DNA of 45,528 bases from Saprospiraceae bacterium (GTDB lineage: Bacteria > Bacteroidota > Bacteroidia > Chitinophagales > Saprospiraceae), in the NCBI GenBank assembly GCA_029212405.1, contig JARGNR010000053.1:1-45528 (forward strand), written 5' to 3'. This document shows positions 7,404 through 16,023 of the stretch, one piece after another. Under the pieces are notes generated by a model. That model did no database searches. It saw only the letters and a program-made list of their open reading frames with translations, and was not told the origin of the DNA. Every line of letters begins with the position of its first letter. Position 1 is the first letter of the stretch. The translations under genes and the position numbers were made by a program.

Positions 7404-8426
7404 TTGAAGAAGCTAAGACATTGTATTTTTGGATTATTGATACTGTTTGTGTCAATCAATGTGGAGTTGAACGGGCAAGATTTGCATTATTCTCAGTTCT
7501 ATAACTCACCACAGACTTCTAATCCTGCTTTGACAGGAGTATTTAATGGGGATGAGCGATATATGGCTAATATGCGTGATCAATGGCGATGGGTACCCGT
7601 ACCATGGTTTACCTTTGGAGCATCATATGATCGGAAATTTTATCCGAAAAAATCAGACAATCATTTTTTTGCTGGTGGTTTAAACTTATATCATGATCGT
7701 CAAGGAGATTCTAGATTAAATCTATCTACATTAAATGTATCAGGCAGTTATAGTAGAATATTAAATCCACAAAATATAATCACAGGAGGAATGACATTGG
7801 GTTTTTCATCTAGAGGTTTTAGTGATACTGATTTGACGTGGGATAAGCAATGGGATGGAGACACTTTTGATCCTTCCGTCTTATCTGGTGAAAATTTTGA
7901 TACGGAACGAATTTATTTTTTAGAAACAGCAGTTGGCTTAAATTATAGATTTCAGAAATCAAAAAGAACAAAGTTTGATCTTGGGGTAGGAGCGTTTCAT
8001 CTGATTCGACCTAGTGCTGGTTTTTATGATAATGAAGATCAAAAGTTACCCATCAATATCAATTTCACAGCTATTGGGTCGTTTTATATCATGGACATTT
8101 TGGATTTACAAGTGCACGGATTACAACAGGTGCAGGATGAATATCGAGAAACTATCATCGGTGGACTGGCAAAAATATATGTAAATACGAAGAGAGGTAA
8201 AGAAGCCAACCTTCATCTTGGTATGGGATATCGAACTTCAGGTTCCTTGATTCCAACTATTGCATTAGAGTACAAACAATATTATCTGGGAGCTAACTTA
8301 GATATAGATGGCACCGATTTCAACGATATTGAAAATTCAAGAAGAGGTGCTTTCGAAGTTCATTTTAGATACGTTATCACCCATGTGAAACCACTAAAAG
8401 AATTCAAAGTTTGTCCTATTTATTAA
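7404..8426 (+). CDS. PorP/SprF-family outer-membrane protein
   Basis: A 340-residue beta-barrel protein of the PorP/SprF family, linked to type IX secretion and gliding. It has a signal peptide (KKLRHCIFGLLILFVSINVELNGQ) followed at once by the family hallmark DLHYSQFYNSPQTSNPALTG, then DERYMANMRDQWRWVPVPW, and alternating beta-strand patterns to the end. The likely start is TTG at 7404, because no ATG precedes the signal peptide in frame. The next gene (PorE-like) begins 23 bases after its stop and the CHU_C giant gene follows that, so the three form an operon. PorP/SprF proteins usually anchor a specific partner carrying a type B sorting domain; here that partner is probably the 1.5-kilo-residue protein. 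Confidence 0.9.
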   Translation: MKKLRHCIFGLLILFVSINVELNGQDLHYSQFYNSPQTSNPALTGVFNGDERYMANMRDQWRWVPVPWFTFGASYDRKFYPKKSDNHFFAGGLNLYHDRQGDSRLNLSTLNVSGSYSRILNPQNIITGGMTLGFSSRGFSDTDLTWDKQWDGDTFDPSVLSGENFDTERIYFLETAVGLNYRFQKSKRTKFDLGVGAFHLIRPSAGFYDNEDQKLPININFTAIGSFYIMDILDLQVHGLQQVQDEYRETIIGGLAKIYVNTKRGKEANLHLGMGYRTSGSLIPTIALEYKQYYLGANLDIDGTDFNDIENSRRGAFEVHFRYVITHVKPLKEFKVCPIY

Positions 8427-8449
8427 TAAACAGAATGAGTATCAATAGT

Positions 8450-10867
8450 ATGAAAAAGTATATTAGTTGCATCCTATTCATTGCCATTGGGATTTGTTCT
8501 GGCTACTCCCAAACCCAGAAAGCCTACATAGAAGCTGCGGAAGAAGCTCTTCTGACTAAGAATTATTATGGGGCACTGACTTGGTTTACGGAAGCGTTGG
8601 ATTTTGATGAAGATGATCCAGAGTTAATCTATAAAGTGGCAGAATCTGCAAGACAATTCGAAGCCTATGATTTGGCAGCCGAGAAATATAAGCTTTTGGT
8701 GGATTCTTTGGGAGAAGATAAATTTCCTGATGCATCTTATTATTTAGCCGAAATGTATCAAAGACTAGGTAAATATGATGAATCAAAAAGCTATTACAAT
8801 ATTTATTTGTCAGAGTACGGAGGAGTAGATGAGAATAAAACAGCGATTGCGACAAAAGAATTGGCCTCTGTGGATTACGCATTGACGAGAATAACAGACA
8901 TTGATAAGAGCGCGGATATCACTCAATTTGAAACCGAAATCAATACCCCTTATTCAGAATTCGGGGCATTAAAAAAAGATGAAGTCTTATATTTTTCAAC
9001 CATGCAGTATGCTGAAAAAGATAGCGAGAATTATCCACCAAGAAGTATTTCTAAAATACACACCTTAGAAGAAGAAACTAACGCACCTTTAGAAGGGGAT
9101 ATAAATGAAACAGATTCGTTGGTGGCTCATACTACGTTTACTTCTGATGGAAGTACATTAATCTATACCTTATGTGAATACATTAATGACGAAGATATTA
9201 GATGTGATTTATTTTCTAGACCAGTGAACGATGATGGGACATTTGGAGCAATGAAGAAACTTAATGCACCAATAAATATTGATACGGTTACTACGACTCA
9301 ACCGAAGATTTCATATGATTCTACTTTGCAAGCTGATGTGTTATATTTTGTATCGGATCGAGAAGGAGGTAATGGAAAGTTGGATGTCTATTCTAGTATT
9401 ATTGATAAGGATGGAAATTTTGGGGCACCCGTGAATGTAGCAGAGGTTAATTCCAGCGGTAATGATGCATCTCCGTTTTTTCATACTGCAACGAATACCT
9501 TGTATTTTAGTTCGGATGGAAGATTAGGACTAGGTGGGTATGATGTATATTCCATAACTAGAACTACAGCAGGATGGACGGAACCTAATAATTTAAGAGT
9601 TCCAATAAATAGTAGCTTTCATGATCTATATTATGTGTTGGATGATTTAGGAGAAGAAGCATACTTCTCTTCTAATAGAGAAGGTACCATGTATATTGAT
9701 CCAGCAAAAAAAGCGTGTTGTTTTGATATATTTAAAGTGATGTATGATGAAGTCATTTTGGAAATCGATGCGTTAGTTTTTGACGAACTTACAAGAGAAC
9801 CATTATTCAATGCAACTGTTACATTGATTGATGCCCTTACAGGGGACACTATTAATGCATTGACCAATGAAGACGGAAATGATTTTTATTTTAAAATTAA
9901 AAGAGAACGGGAGTACCTTATAAATGTAGAACGACCATTTTATAATTCTCAATCTATTCCATTAAGTACACTTGGGGTTACAGAATCTAAAGTGTTTGAG
10001 AAGAAAATATACTTGAGAACAGACAACAGTCAATTAAAACTGGAAACCTTTAATAAAAGAACACAAGAGGAATTGGCTGGAGTTCAAATTACGATAAGAA
10101 ATTTGAGCACAAATCAAATAGATACAGTAGCCATCAATGAAAACGGAAATAAATTTCACTTTTATGTTGAGCCAGGAAACAAATATGAAATTGAGGCTTC
10201 TAAGTTTGGATTTGTTACAGAGATCGATGTCGTAGATCTCACGGATGTTGATAAACCTGGAGTAATTGAACGGAAGATGTACCTAGAAGTATTCGACATC
10301 GAAGATTACATGCCTGTAACTGTATATTTTGAAAATGACTATCCTAATCCACAGAGTAAATCTGTAAATACGGATAAGGTTTATGGTGATTTGTTTTCTG
10401 ATTTCATGGAGCAGAAAATGGATTATTTAGATAATTATACCAAGAAGATGAGTGGTGATGATAAAGTGGAAGCGGAAAATAAACTGGATGCATTTTTTGA
10501 AGGTGAAGTGGCAGGTGGTTACGATAAGCTTAAACGGTTTATGCGAGCATTGAAGAAAGAATTAGAATTAGGGAGATCTCTTGAAATCGCAATTAAAGGA
10601 TATGCTTCTCCTCTCGCAGATACCAAATATAATTTAGCACTCGGACAGCGAAGAGTGAGTAGTATAAAGAATGAAATTCTCAATTATGAGGGAGGCTTAT
10701 TTAGAGATTATGTGAGACAAGGTAAATTGATTCTAACCGATATATCATTTGGAGAAGAGACCTCTCCATCAGATGTTAGTGATAGAAAAAGTGATATCAA
10801 GTCTGTCTATAGTGTAGAAGCTAGTAGAGAGAGAAGAGTACAAATTGTTAAAATAACAGACCAATAA
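8450..10867 (+). CDS. PorE-like TPR/propeller/CarboxypepD-reg/OmpA protein
   Basis: An envelope protein of about 805 residues with the domain order known from PorE of the T9SS. It has a signal peptide, a TPR segment (about residues 15-125), PD40 blades of a beta-propeller (about 160-425; e.g. YFSSDGRLGLGGYDVY, YFSSNRE), two CarboxypepD-regulatory-like beta modules (about 435-615), and a C-terminal OmpA-like domain with IAIKGYASPLADTKYNLALGQRRV. The OmpA domain would bind peptidoglycan and tie the outer-membrane PorP partner to the cell wall. In this copy the OmpA loop reads KGYASP rather than the usual GHTD. The start is set at the ATG directly before the signal peptide; 8435 is a second option. 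It sits between PorP/SprF and the CHU_C giant in one operon. Confidence 0.85.
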   Translation: MKKYISCILFIAIGICSGYSQTQKAYIEAAEEALLTKNYYGALTWFTEALDFDEDDPELIYKVAESARQFEAYDLAAEKYKLLVDSLGEDKFPDASYYLAEMYQRLGKYDESKSYYNIYLSEYGGVDENKTAIATKELASVDYALTRITDIDKSADITQFETEINTPYSEFGALKKDEVLYFSTMQYAEKDSENYPPRSISKIHTLEEETNAPLEGDINETDSLVAHTTFTSDGSTLIYTLCEYINDEDIRCDLFSRPVNDDGTFGAMKKLNAPINIDTVTTTQPKISYDSTLQADVLYFVSDREGGNGKLDVYSSIIDKDGNFGAPVNVAEVNSSGNDASPFFHTATNTLYFSSDGRLGLGGYDVYSITRTTAGWTEPNNLRVPINSSFHDLYYVLDDLGEEAYFSSNREGTMYIDPAKKACCFDIFKVMYDEVILEIDALVFDELTREPLFNATVTLIDALTGDTINALTNEDGNDFYFKIKREREYLINVERPFYNSQSIPLSTLGVTESKVFEKKIYLRTDNSQLKLETFNKRTQEELAGVQITIRNLSTNQIDTVAINENGNKFHFYVEPGNKYEIEASKFGFVTEIDVVDLTDVDKPGVIERKMYLEVFDIEDYMPVTVYFENDYPNPQSKSVNTDKVYGDLFSDFMEQKMDYLDNYTKKMSGDDKVEAENKLDAFFEGEVAGGYDKLKRFMRALKKELELGRSLEIAIKGYASPLADTKYNLALGQRRVSSIKNEILNYEGGLFRDYVRQGKLILTDISFGEETSPSDVSDRKSDIKSVYSVEASRERRVQIVKITDQ

Positions 10868-10951
10868 TTTGGTGCAAACAGCTTGGAGATGAAATATACA
10901 ACAGCATATATAAAATCAAATAAGATCCAGTTTACATCAAACGAAACTAGG

Positions 10952-13900
10952 ATGAATCAAAATAATTCAATGATAATAAAGAGTCTGAAAACAGCTGCTT
11001 TTTTATTGCTTGCATTTTTATGTAGTATAGATACTGCATCCGCTACGCATATTGTAGGGGGTGAATTGAAGTATCGGCACATTGAAAATGATAGATATGA
11101 AATCACGTTAACCTTCCGAAGAGATTGTTTATTGGGGGCTCCAGATGCTGGTTTTGATAATCCAGCTAATGTGTGGATTTTTAATGGAAATGGAAATTTG
11201 CAAACGCAACTGGGTGTAGGAGGTAGATTGAAAATGAATTTCAATGCGTCGGATACCTTGAATAATATAATTATGAGTGATTGTGGGTTTGAAGGGGCTC
11301 AAGTATGTGTACACGAAACGTCCTATAAAGAAATTGTGAGGTTGCCTTATAATCCTGATGGATATATTTTGTCTTATCAAAGATGTTGTAGAAATGCATC
11401 TTTAGAAAATGTATTAGAACCATTAATCACAGGTGGAACTTGGACGGTTGAATTATCAGATGAGGCCCAATTGCAAAACAACTCCAGTCCTAGTTTCGTG
11501 AAATGGCCGGATATCTATATCTGTGCGAATGAAGATTTAAATTTTGATCATTCCGCTACGGATATTGACGGTGATTCATTGGTATACAAGTTATGCACTC
11601 CTTTTTTAGGAGCCATAGATACCATGCCTATTCCAGTAAGTGCTCCAGCTCCTCCATATATTGAAGTTCCATGGAAGTTTCCATATGGGCTTAATGATAT
11701 GTTGGGAGGCACACCCTTGACCATTGATAGTGAAACAGGTTTGCTGACGGGTAATCCTAATTTAGTTGGCCAATTCTTAGTAGGGATTTGTGTAGAAGAA
11801 TACAGAGACGGGGTCAAAATAGGTGAAGTAAGAAGAGATTTTCAATATAACGTGCGTGTATGTAGCCCATCTCCATCTTCTGAATTTACTGCAAACGATG
11901 GAGATTGCGATGGTCAAGAAGTGGAATTCAGCAATGAAAGTGAGGGAGGAACAGAATATCAATGGAATTTTAATTATCCAAGTACAGATTCTATTTATTT
12001 CTCTAATGAGGTAAGTCCTACGTTTGTATATCCAGAGCCGGGTGTTTATGAAGTGCAATTGATCGTTACAAGAGGAACAGATGAATGTTCAGACACTTTG
12101 ATACAACAAATTGCTGCAATCGTCTCCGATATTGGAGTGAAGTATAATTTGCAAATTCAAGAATGTAATGAAGATGGCGGGTATAATATTAGACTAATAG
12201 ACCAGTCCTTCGAACCCGAAATTGGCTTTGATATTATTAATGCAGAGTGGGATATTACTCAAAATGGAATGACTCAGAGTTATGTTGGTAAGATTATCAA
12301 TCTTCAGGTTGATGCCGCTGATTTTATTGTGAAATTGCAAGTTGAATCGGAAACGGGGTGCAAAAAAACCTTGATTGATACAGTTGAAATTTCAGATTTT
12401 GAACACTTTGCTGATTTTGTTTACGAATTGGATGGATGTTCTGATTTTGGTGTAGCGACACTAGCATTTGGAGACAACTCCGAAGCATTGAATATTTATG
12501 ATGATATTGAAGGCTATTTGTGGACAATAGAGGGGCCAGATAGTACCAGTACATTTACCGATTCTAGTTTTTTATATAATGTAGCGGATGATGCAACGAT
12601 ATCTGTCAATTTAGCCTTGGATTTTGGTGGGGGGTGTAATGCAGAGATCACAAAAGAAATAGTGCTTCAGGAAGTAGTGCCACAGGCTTCGTTTGATTTA
12701 ATAGCCAATGGCTGCCCTGATGATGGTACAGTCGATATAACCTACTTTAATAATACTTCAGGATTAGATTCAGGTATTGTAGTGGCAGAAGTAGAATGGT
12801 CAATTACTGTTGCAGATTCAATCTACACGGGGACGGGAGATTCTATAGAAGTAAATGTTCCAAAAGATTCTACCGTGAGTATCACCATGATCGTGGTATT
12901 TAGCAATGGGTGCCAGGACATCGTAGAAGATGCATTTGTACCAGGACCTTTTGCAAATATTGCTTTCGATATTGATCCATTGATCATTTGCTTAGGAGAT
13001 ACGATGTCTAATGTTTCCTCTCCAAATAGTGATTTTACCTATACTTGGACTCCAATGGATGGCTTGTTTTTTGAAGATCCAGACGATCTATCTGATCCTG
13101 GGTTTATCGGTGTAGAATCAACGATGTATACCGTATTGGTATCAGATGGATTATGTTCTATTGAGTCGACGATTGAGGTGACGGTATTGGATGACAATAA
13201 CTTATCCATAAGTGGTGATTCTATTACGTGTGACGGAGATGTGTTGTTGGTAGCAGATGGAGGAATAGGAGAAGGGTTTTTCGAATGGTCGTTAACATCA
13301 GATTTTGAAACTGTAATCTATACAGGAGATACATTGGTGAGTAATTTTGAAGGCCAAGAGCAAACGTTTTATGTGCGTTTTACTGGAGAATCCTGTAATG
13401 ACCCATTTGCTGAATATACCGTGATTCTATCCAATATTTTTGATGTAGCATTTAATGGAGAACCTGTGCGTGTCTGTCTGGGGGATACTGTGCCTCTGCT
13501 TGCCAACCCTGACCCTACGTTGACCTATCAATGGTCTCCTTTGGAAGGAATATATTTCTTGGACTCTAGTGATAGTAGCACGGCTCAAGTGATTGGAATT
13601 AAGGATACGGAGTATTTTGTTACTATTTCCGATGATTTCTGTAGTTTGGACACATCTACATTAGTTGTGATCTCGGATAAACAAGATTTTCAAGTGCTCG
13701 GAGATAGCATTGTTTGTGATGAAAATGTACAATTGATTGGTACAGGGGCTACTGGAATTGGTACCTATCAATGGTCACTTGATGATGATTTTTCAACTAT
13801 CTTATATGAAGGAGATACATTGAATACAATACTTACAGGTCTTTCTGAAACGTATTACGTGCAGTTTACGGATAAAACATGTGGTGATCTTATTCTTTCC

Positions 13901-15439
13901 TACGATGTAAGACAATTTGTGTTTGATTTAGAATATGCTGAGATAATAAAAATATGTCCAGGTGATACCCTTGATTACACTGTGTTTAATACAGGTGAAG
14001 GTCCATTAGATTTTGTTTGGTCTGAAGATCCTCATATAGTTGCTAATGATAGTACTTCCATGCCGACCATTGGAGTAGGAGAAGACGAAGAAGAAGATTT
14101 TGATTTGTATTTTACTGCGACGAGCCCTACAGGCTGTACGTTTACCGATACCATCCTGTTTCAGATCATGGAAAACCCAACTGTGGATTTTAGTTTTGAT
14201 TTACAAAATTGTGGAGAATTTACAGTTTGTTTTGAATTGATAGGAGACTACAATGGATTCCCATCATGGAATTTTGGAGATACGACTGTTACAACGGATA
14301 TTGATATTAGTGAAACCCCATGTTATACGTATCCAGGAGCAGGTATATATGAAGTGGTTTTATCCAATTTGACTTCATTTTGTGCGTATGAAGATGTGAT
14401 AAAAACCATTACTATTAATGACGATATAACTATTGATCCTATTGAAGATGCTATTGTTTGTTTGAATGATACTGTGTTCTTAAATGCTACGAGTAGTGAT
14501 TTTGGAATCAGTTATGTATGGTGTTCTTTGGCAGGGGATACACTTGCTGTAGGTCCTGATTTCGAACAGGTAGTAACAGAAGAGTTTGATGTAATTGTAA
14601 AAGCGGAGGACCCTAATGGATGTACAGATATGGATACTATAAAAGTAGGTCCATTTGAATTTGATGTCATGGGTACAGTACCAGAAGTTTTTTGTGATTC
14701 AGAAGACACAGTGATTGAAATCACAGTAAATGGAACCCAAGCAGGTTATTCTTATGCATGGGGCCCAGAAGATTGTGTTGTGAGTGGAGGAGATACGGCT
14801 AATCCAACGCTTTTAACGAATACTGGAAAAGAGTATTCAGTGACGATTACCTACGATGAGTTGGGTTGTGAAGTTATTAAAACATATCCTGTTACCATTA
14901 CAAGTTTTGAGATAGATCTCGATGCGATTGATTTAGATGGTAATAATTCTGATACGATTAATAAAACGGAAGAGATTATCATTTTTGTAGTGGATCCTGA
15001 GGATGGATATAGTTATGAGTGGAGTACAGGAGAGATAAATGATACGGGAGAGATTACGGTAAGTCCTGAAGAAACAACGACGTACTCTGTAACAGTTACC
15101 GATGAAATGGGTTGTACAGCAACGGATTCCATTACTATATTTGTTAGACAGCCGATGTGTGACGAAACGGACGTTTTCCTTCCTTCTGCCTTTACACCTA
15201 ATGGAGATAATATTAACGATGTTCTGTACTTAAGAAGTAATTTTATTGATGAGATGGAATTATTGATCTACAACAGATGGGGCGAACAAGTATTTTCAAC
15301 TATTGATCAAAATGTGGGCTGGGATGGAACCTATAATGGAGCTACTTTAGCTCCAGATGCTTATGCTTATACTTTACGTGTTATTTGTATTAATCAGGCG
15401 GAGTATAATACTCGAGGAAATGTTTCATTAATGAAATAA
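10952..15439 (+). CDS. Giant secreted PKD-type protein with T9SS type B sorting domain
   Basis: A surface or secreted protein of about 1,495 residues. After the signal peptide (KTAAFLLLAFLCSIDTASA) the mature part begins THIVGGELKYRHIE, an N-terminal module typical of these giants, followed by many Ig/PKD-like beta domains rich in Asp, Thr and Cys (for example FVYPEPGVYEVQLIV, CYTYPGAGIYEVVLSN). The last ~90 residues are the type B sorting domain (CHU_C, gliding motility-associated C-terminal): FLPSAFTPNGDNINDVLYL, then IYNRWGEQVF and GWDGTYNG. It is exported through T9SS and, from its operon position, is probably retained by the PorP/SprF and PorE-like partners. The start could also be 10889 or 10970; the signal peptide favours 10952 or 10970. 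An adhesin or gliding surface role is likely but not proven. Confidence 0.85.
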   Translation: MNQNNSMIIKSLKTAAFLLLAFLCSIDTASATHIVGGELKYRHIENDRYEITLTFRRDCLLGAPDAGFDNPANVWIFNGNGNLQTQLGVGGRLKMNFNASDTLNNIIMSDCGFEGAQVCVHETSYKEIVRLPYNPDGYILSYQRCCRNASLENVLEPLITGGTWTVELSDEAQLQNNSSPSFVKWPDIYICANEDLNFDHSATDIDGDSLVYKLCTPFLGAIDTMPIPVSAPAPPYIEVPWKFPYGLNDMLGGTPLTIDSETGLLTGNPNLVGQFLVGICVEEYRDGVKIGEVRRDFQYNVRVCSPSPSSEFTANDGDCDGQEVEFSNESEGGTEYQWNFNYPSTDSIYFSNEVSPTFVYPEPGVYEVQLIVTRGTDECSDTLIQQIAAIVSDIGVKYNLQIQECNEDGGYNIRLIDQSFEPEIGFDIINAEWDITQNGMTQSYVGKIINLQVDAADFIVKLQVESETGCKKTLIDTVEISDFEHFADFVYELDGCSDFGVATLAFGDNSEALNIYDDIEGYLWTIEGPDSTSTFTDSSFLYNVADDATISVNLALDFGGGCNAEITKEIVLQEVVPQASFDLIANGCPDDGTVDITYFNNTSGLDSGIVVAEVEWSITVADSIYTGTGDSIEVNVPKDSTVSITMIVVFSNGCQDIVEDAFVPGPFANIAFDIDPLIICLGDTMSNVSSPNSDFTYTWTPMDGLFFEDPDDLSDPGFIGVESTMYTVLVSDGLCSIESTIEVTVLDDNNLSISGDSITCDGDVLLVADGGIGEGFFEWSLTSDFETVIYTGDTLVSNFEGQEQTFYVRFTGESCNDPFAEYTVILSNIFDVAFNGEPVRVCLGDTVPLLANPDPTLTYQWSPLEGIYFLDSSDSSTAQVIGIKDTEYFVTISDDFCSLDTSTLVVISDKQDFQVLGDSIVCDENVQLIGTGATGIGTYQWSLDDDFSTILYEGDTLNTILTGLSETYYVQFTDKTCGDLILSYDVRQFVFDLEYAEIIKICPGDTLDYTVFNTGEGPLDFVWSEDPHIVANDSTSMPTIGVGEDEEEDFDLYFTATSPTGCTFTDTILFQIMENPTVDFSFDLQNCGEFTVCFELIGDYNGFPSWNFGDTTVTTDIDISETPCYTYPGAGIYEVVLSNLTSFCAYEDVIKTITINDDITIDPIEDAIVCLNDTVFLNATSSDFGISYVWCSLAGDTLAVGPDFEQVVTEEFDVIVKAEDPNGCTDMDTIKVGPFEFDVMGTVPEVFCDSEDTVIEITVNGTQAGYSYAWGPEDCVVSGGDTANPTLLTNTGKEYSVTITYDELGCEVIKTYPVTITSFEIDLDAIDLDGNNSDTINKTEEIIIFVVDPEDGYSYEWSTGEINDTGEITVSPEETTTYSVTVTDEMGCTATDSITIFVRQPMCDETDVFLPSAFTPNGDNINDVLYLRSNFIDEMELLIYNRWGEQVFSTIDQNVGWDGTYNGATLAPDAYAYTLRVICINQAEYNTRGNVSLMK

Positions 15440-15488
15440 TGAATGAATAATGTATGAATAGAGTTTAATTGATTTTTTGGCTTTAAAG

Positions 15489-15516
15489 TTGTATAAATAA
15501 AAATGGTATATCTTTG
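15489..15516 (+). promoter_or_regulatory. -33/-7 promoter for the small lipoprotein gene
   Basis: TTG at 15489-15491, 17 bases, TATCTTTG at 15509-15516: a full Bacteroidota-type promoter 29 bases before the ATG at 15546. It shows this gene is transcribed separately from the preceding operon. Confidence 0.65.
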
Positions 15517-15545
15517 GTATTAATAATCTAGAATTTCATTTTTAA

Positions 15546-15950
15546 ATGGCATACAAATCGTTCATATTCTTTTTTATCTTGATATTGATTGCTTGTCAAT
15601 CTGATCCGCCTTCTGGAAATGAGATTGTTTTCGGTGATGTAATTGGCAACTATATAGGCGAATGTGCCGATTATGATTCATCTACATCAGAAATGATGAA
15701 TAGGGAGGATGCGACGTTGACTGTATTTGCGGTGAGTACTGATATGGCAGGCATAAATACAAGTTGTGATCGTATCCTTGATCAAGATTTGCTAGTTAAA
15801 TCAGCTTCTGCTGCGCAAATAGTGTTTGAAAAAAATAGTGGTACTACCCAAGTCATCATGACCTATTTCGCTGCTTTTGATAGTATTGCCATAGTACAGA
15901 ATGAGGACGGTATGTCCAAAGACTTAATTTTTACTGGAATTAGAGATTAG
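15546..15950 (+). CDS. Small lipoprotein of unknown function
   Basis: A 134-residue exported lipoprotein. It has a short basic N-terminus, a hydrophobic stretch and a lipobox LIAC with Cys at residue 17 followed by QSDPPSG, as in Bacteroidota lipoproteins. The mature part is about 115 residues, predicted all-beta by its alternating pattern, with two further Cys (CADY, TSCDR) that could form a disulfide. I do not recognise the family. It has its own promoter, so it is not simply the last gene of the PorP/CHU_C operon. Confidence 0.7.
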   Translation: MAYKSFIFFFILILIACQSDPPSGNEIVFGDVIGNYIGECADYDSSTSEMMNREDATLTVFAVSTDMAGINTSCDRILDQDLLVKSASAAQIVFEKNSGTTQVIMTYFAAFDSIAIVQNEDGMSKDLIFTGIRD

Positions 15951-16023
15951 TTTTAGCACCTTTATATAGCAAGAAATTCCAAATCCTTGAATTCCAATAT
16001 TCCTATTTCCTTTTAAATTAGTT

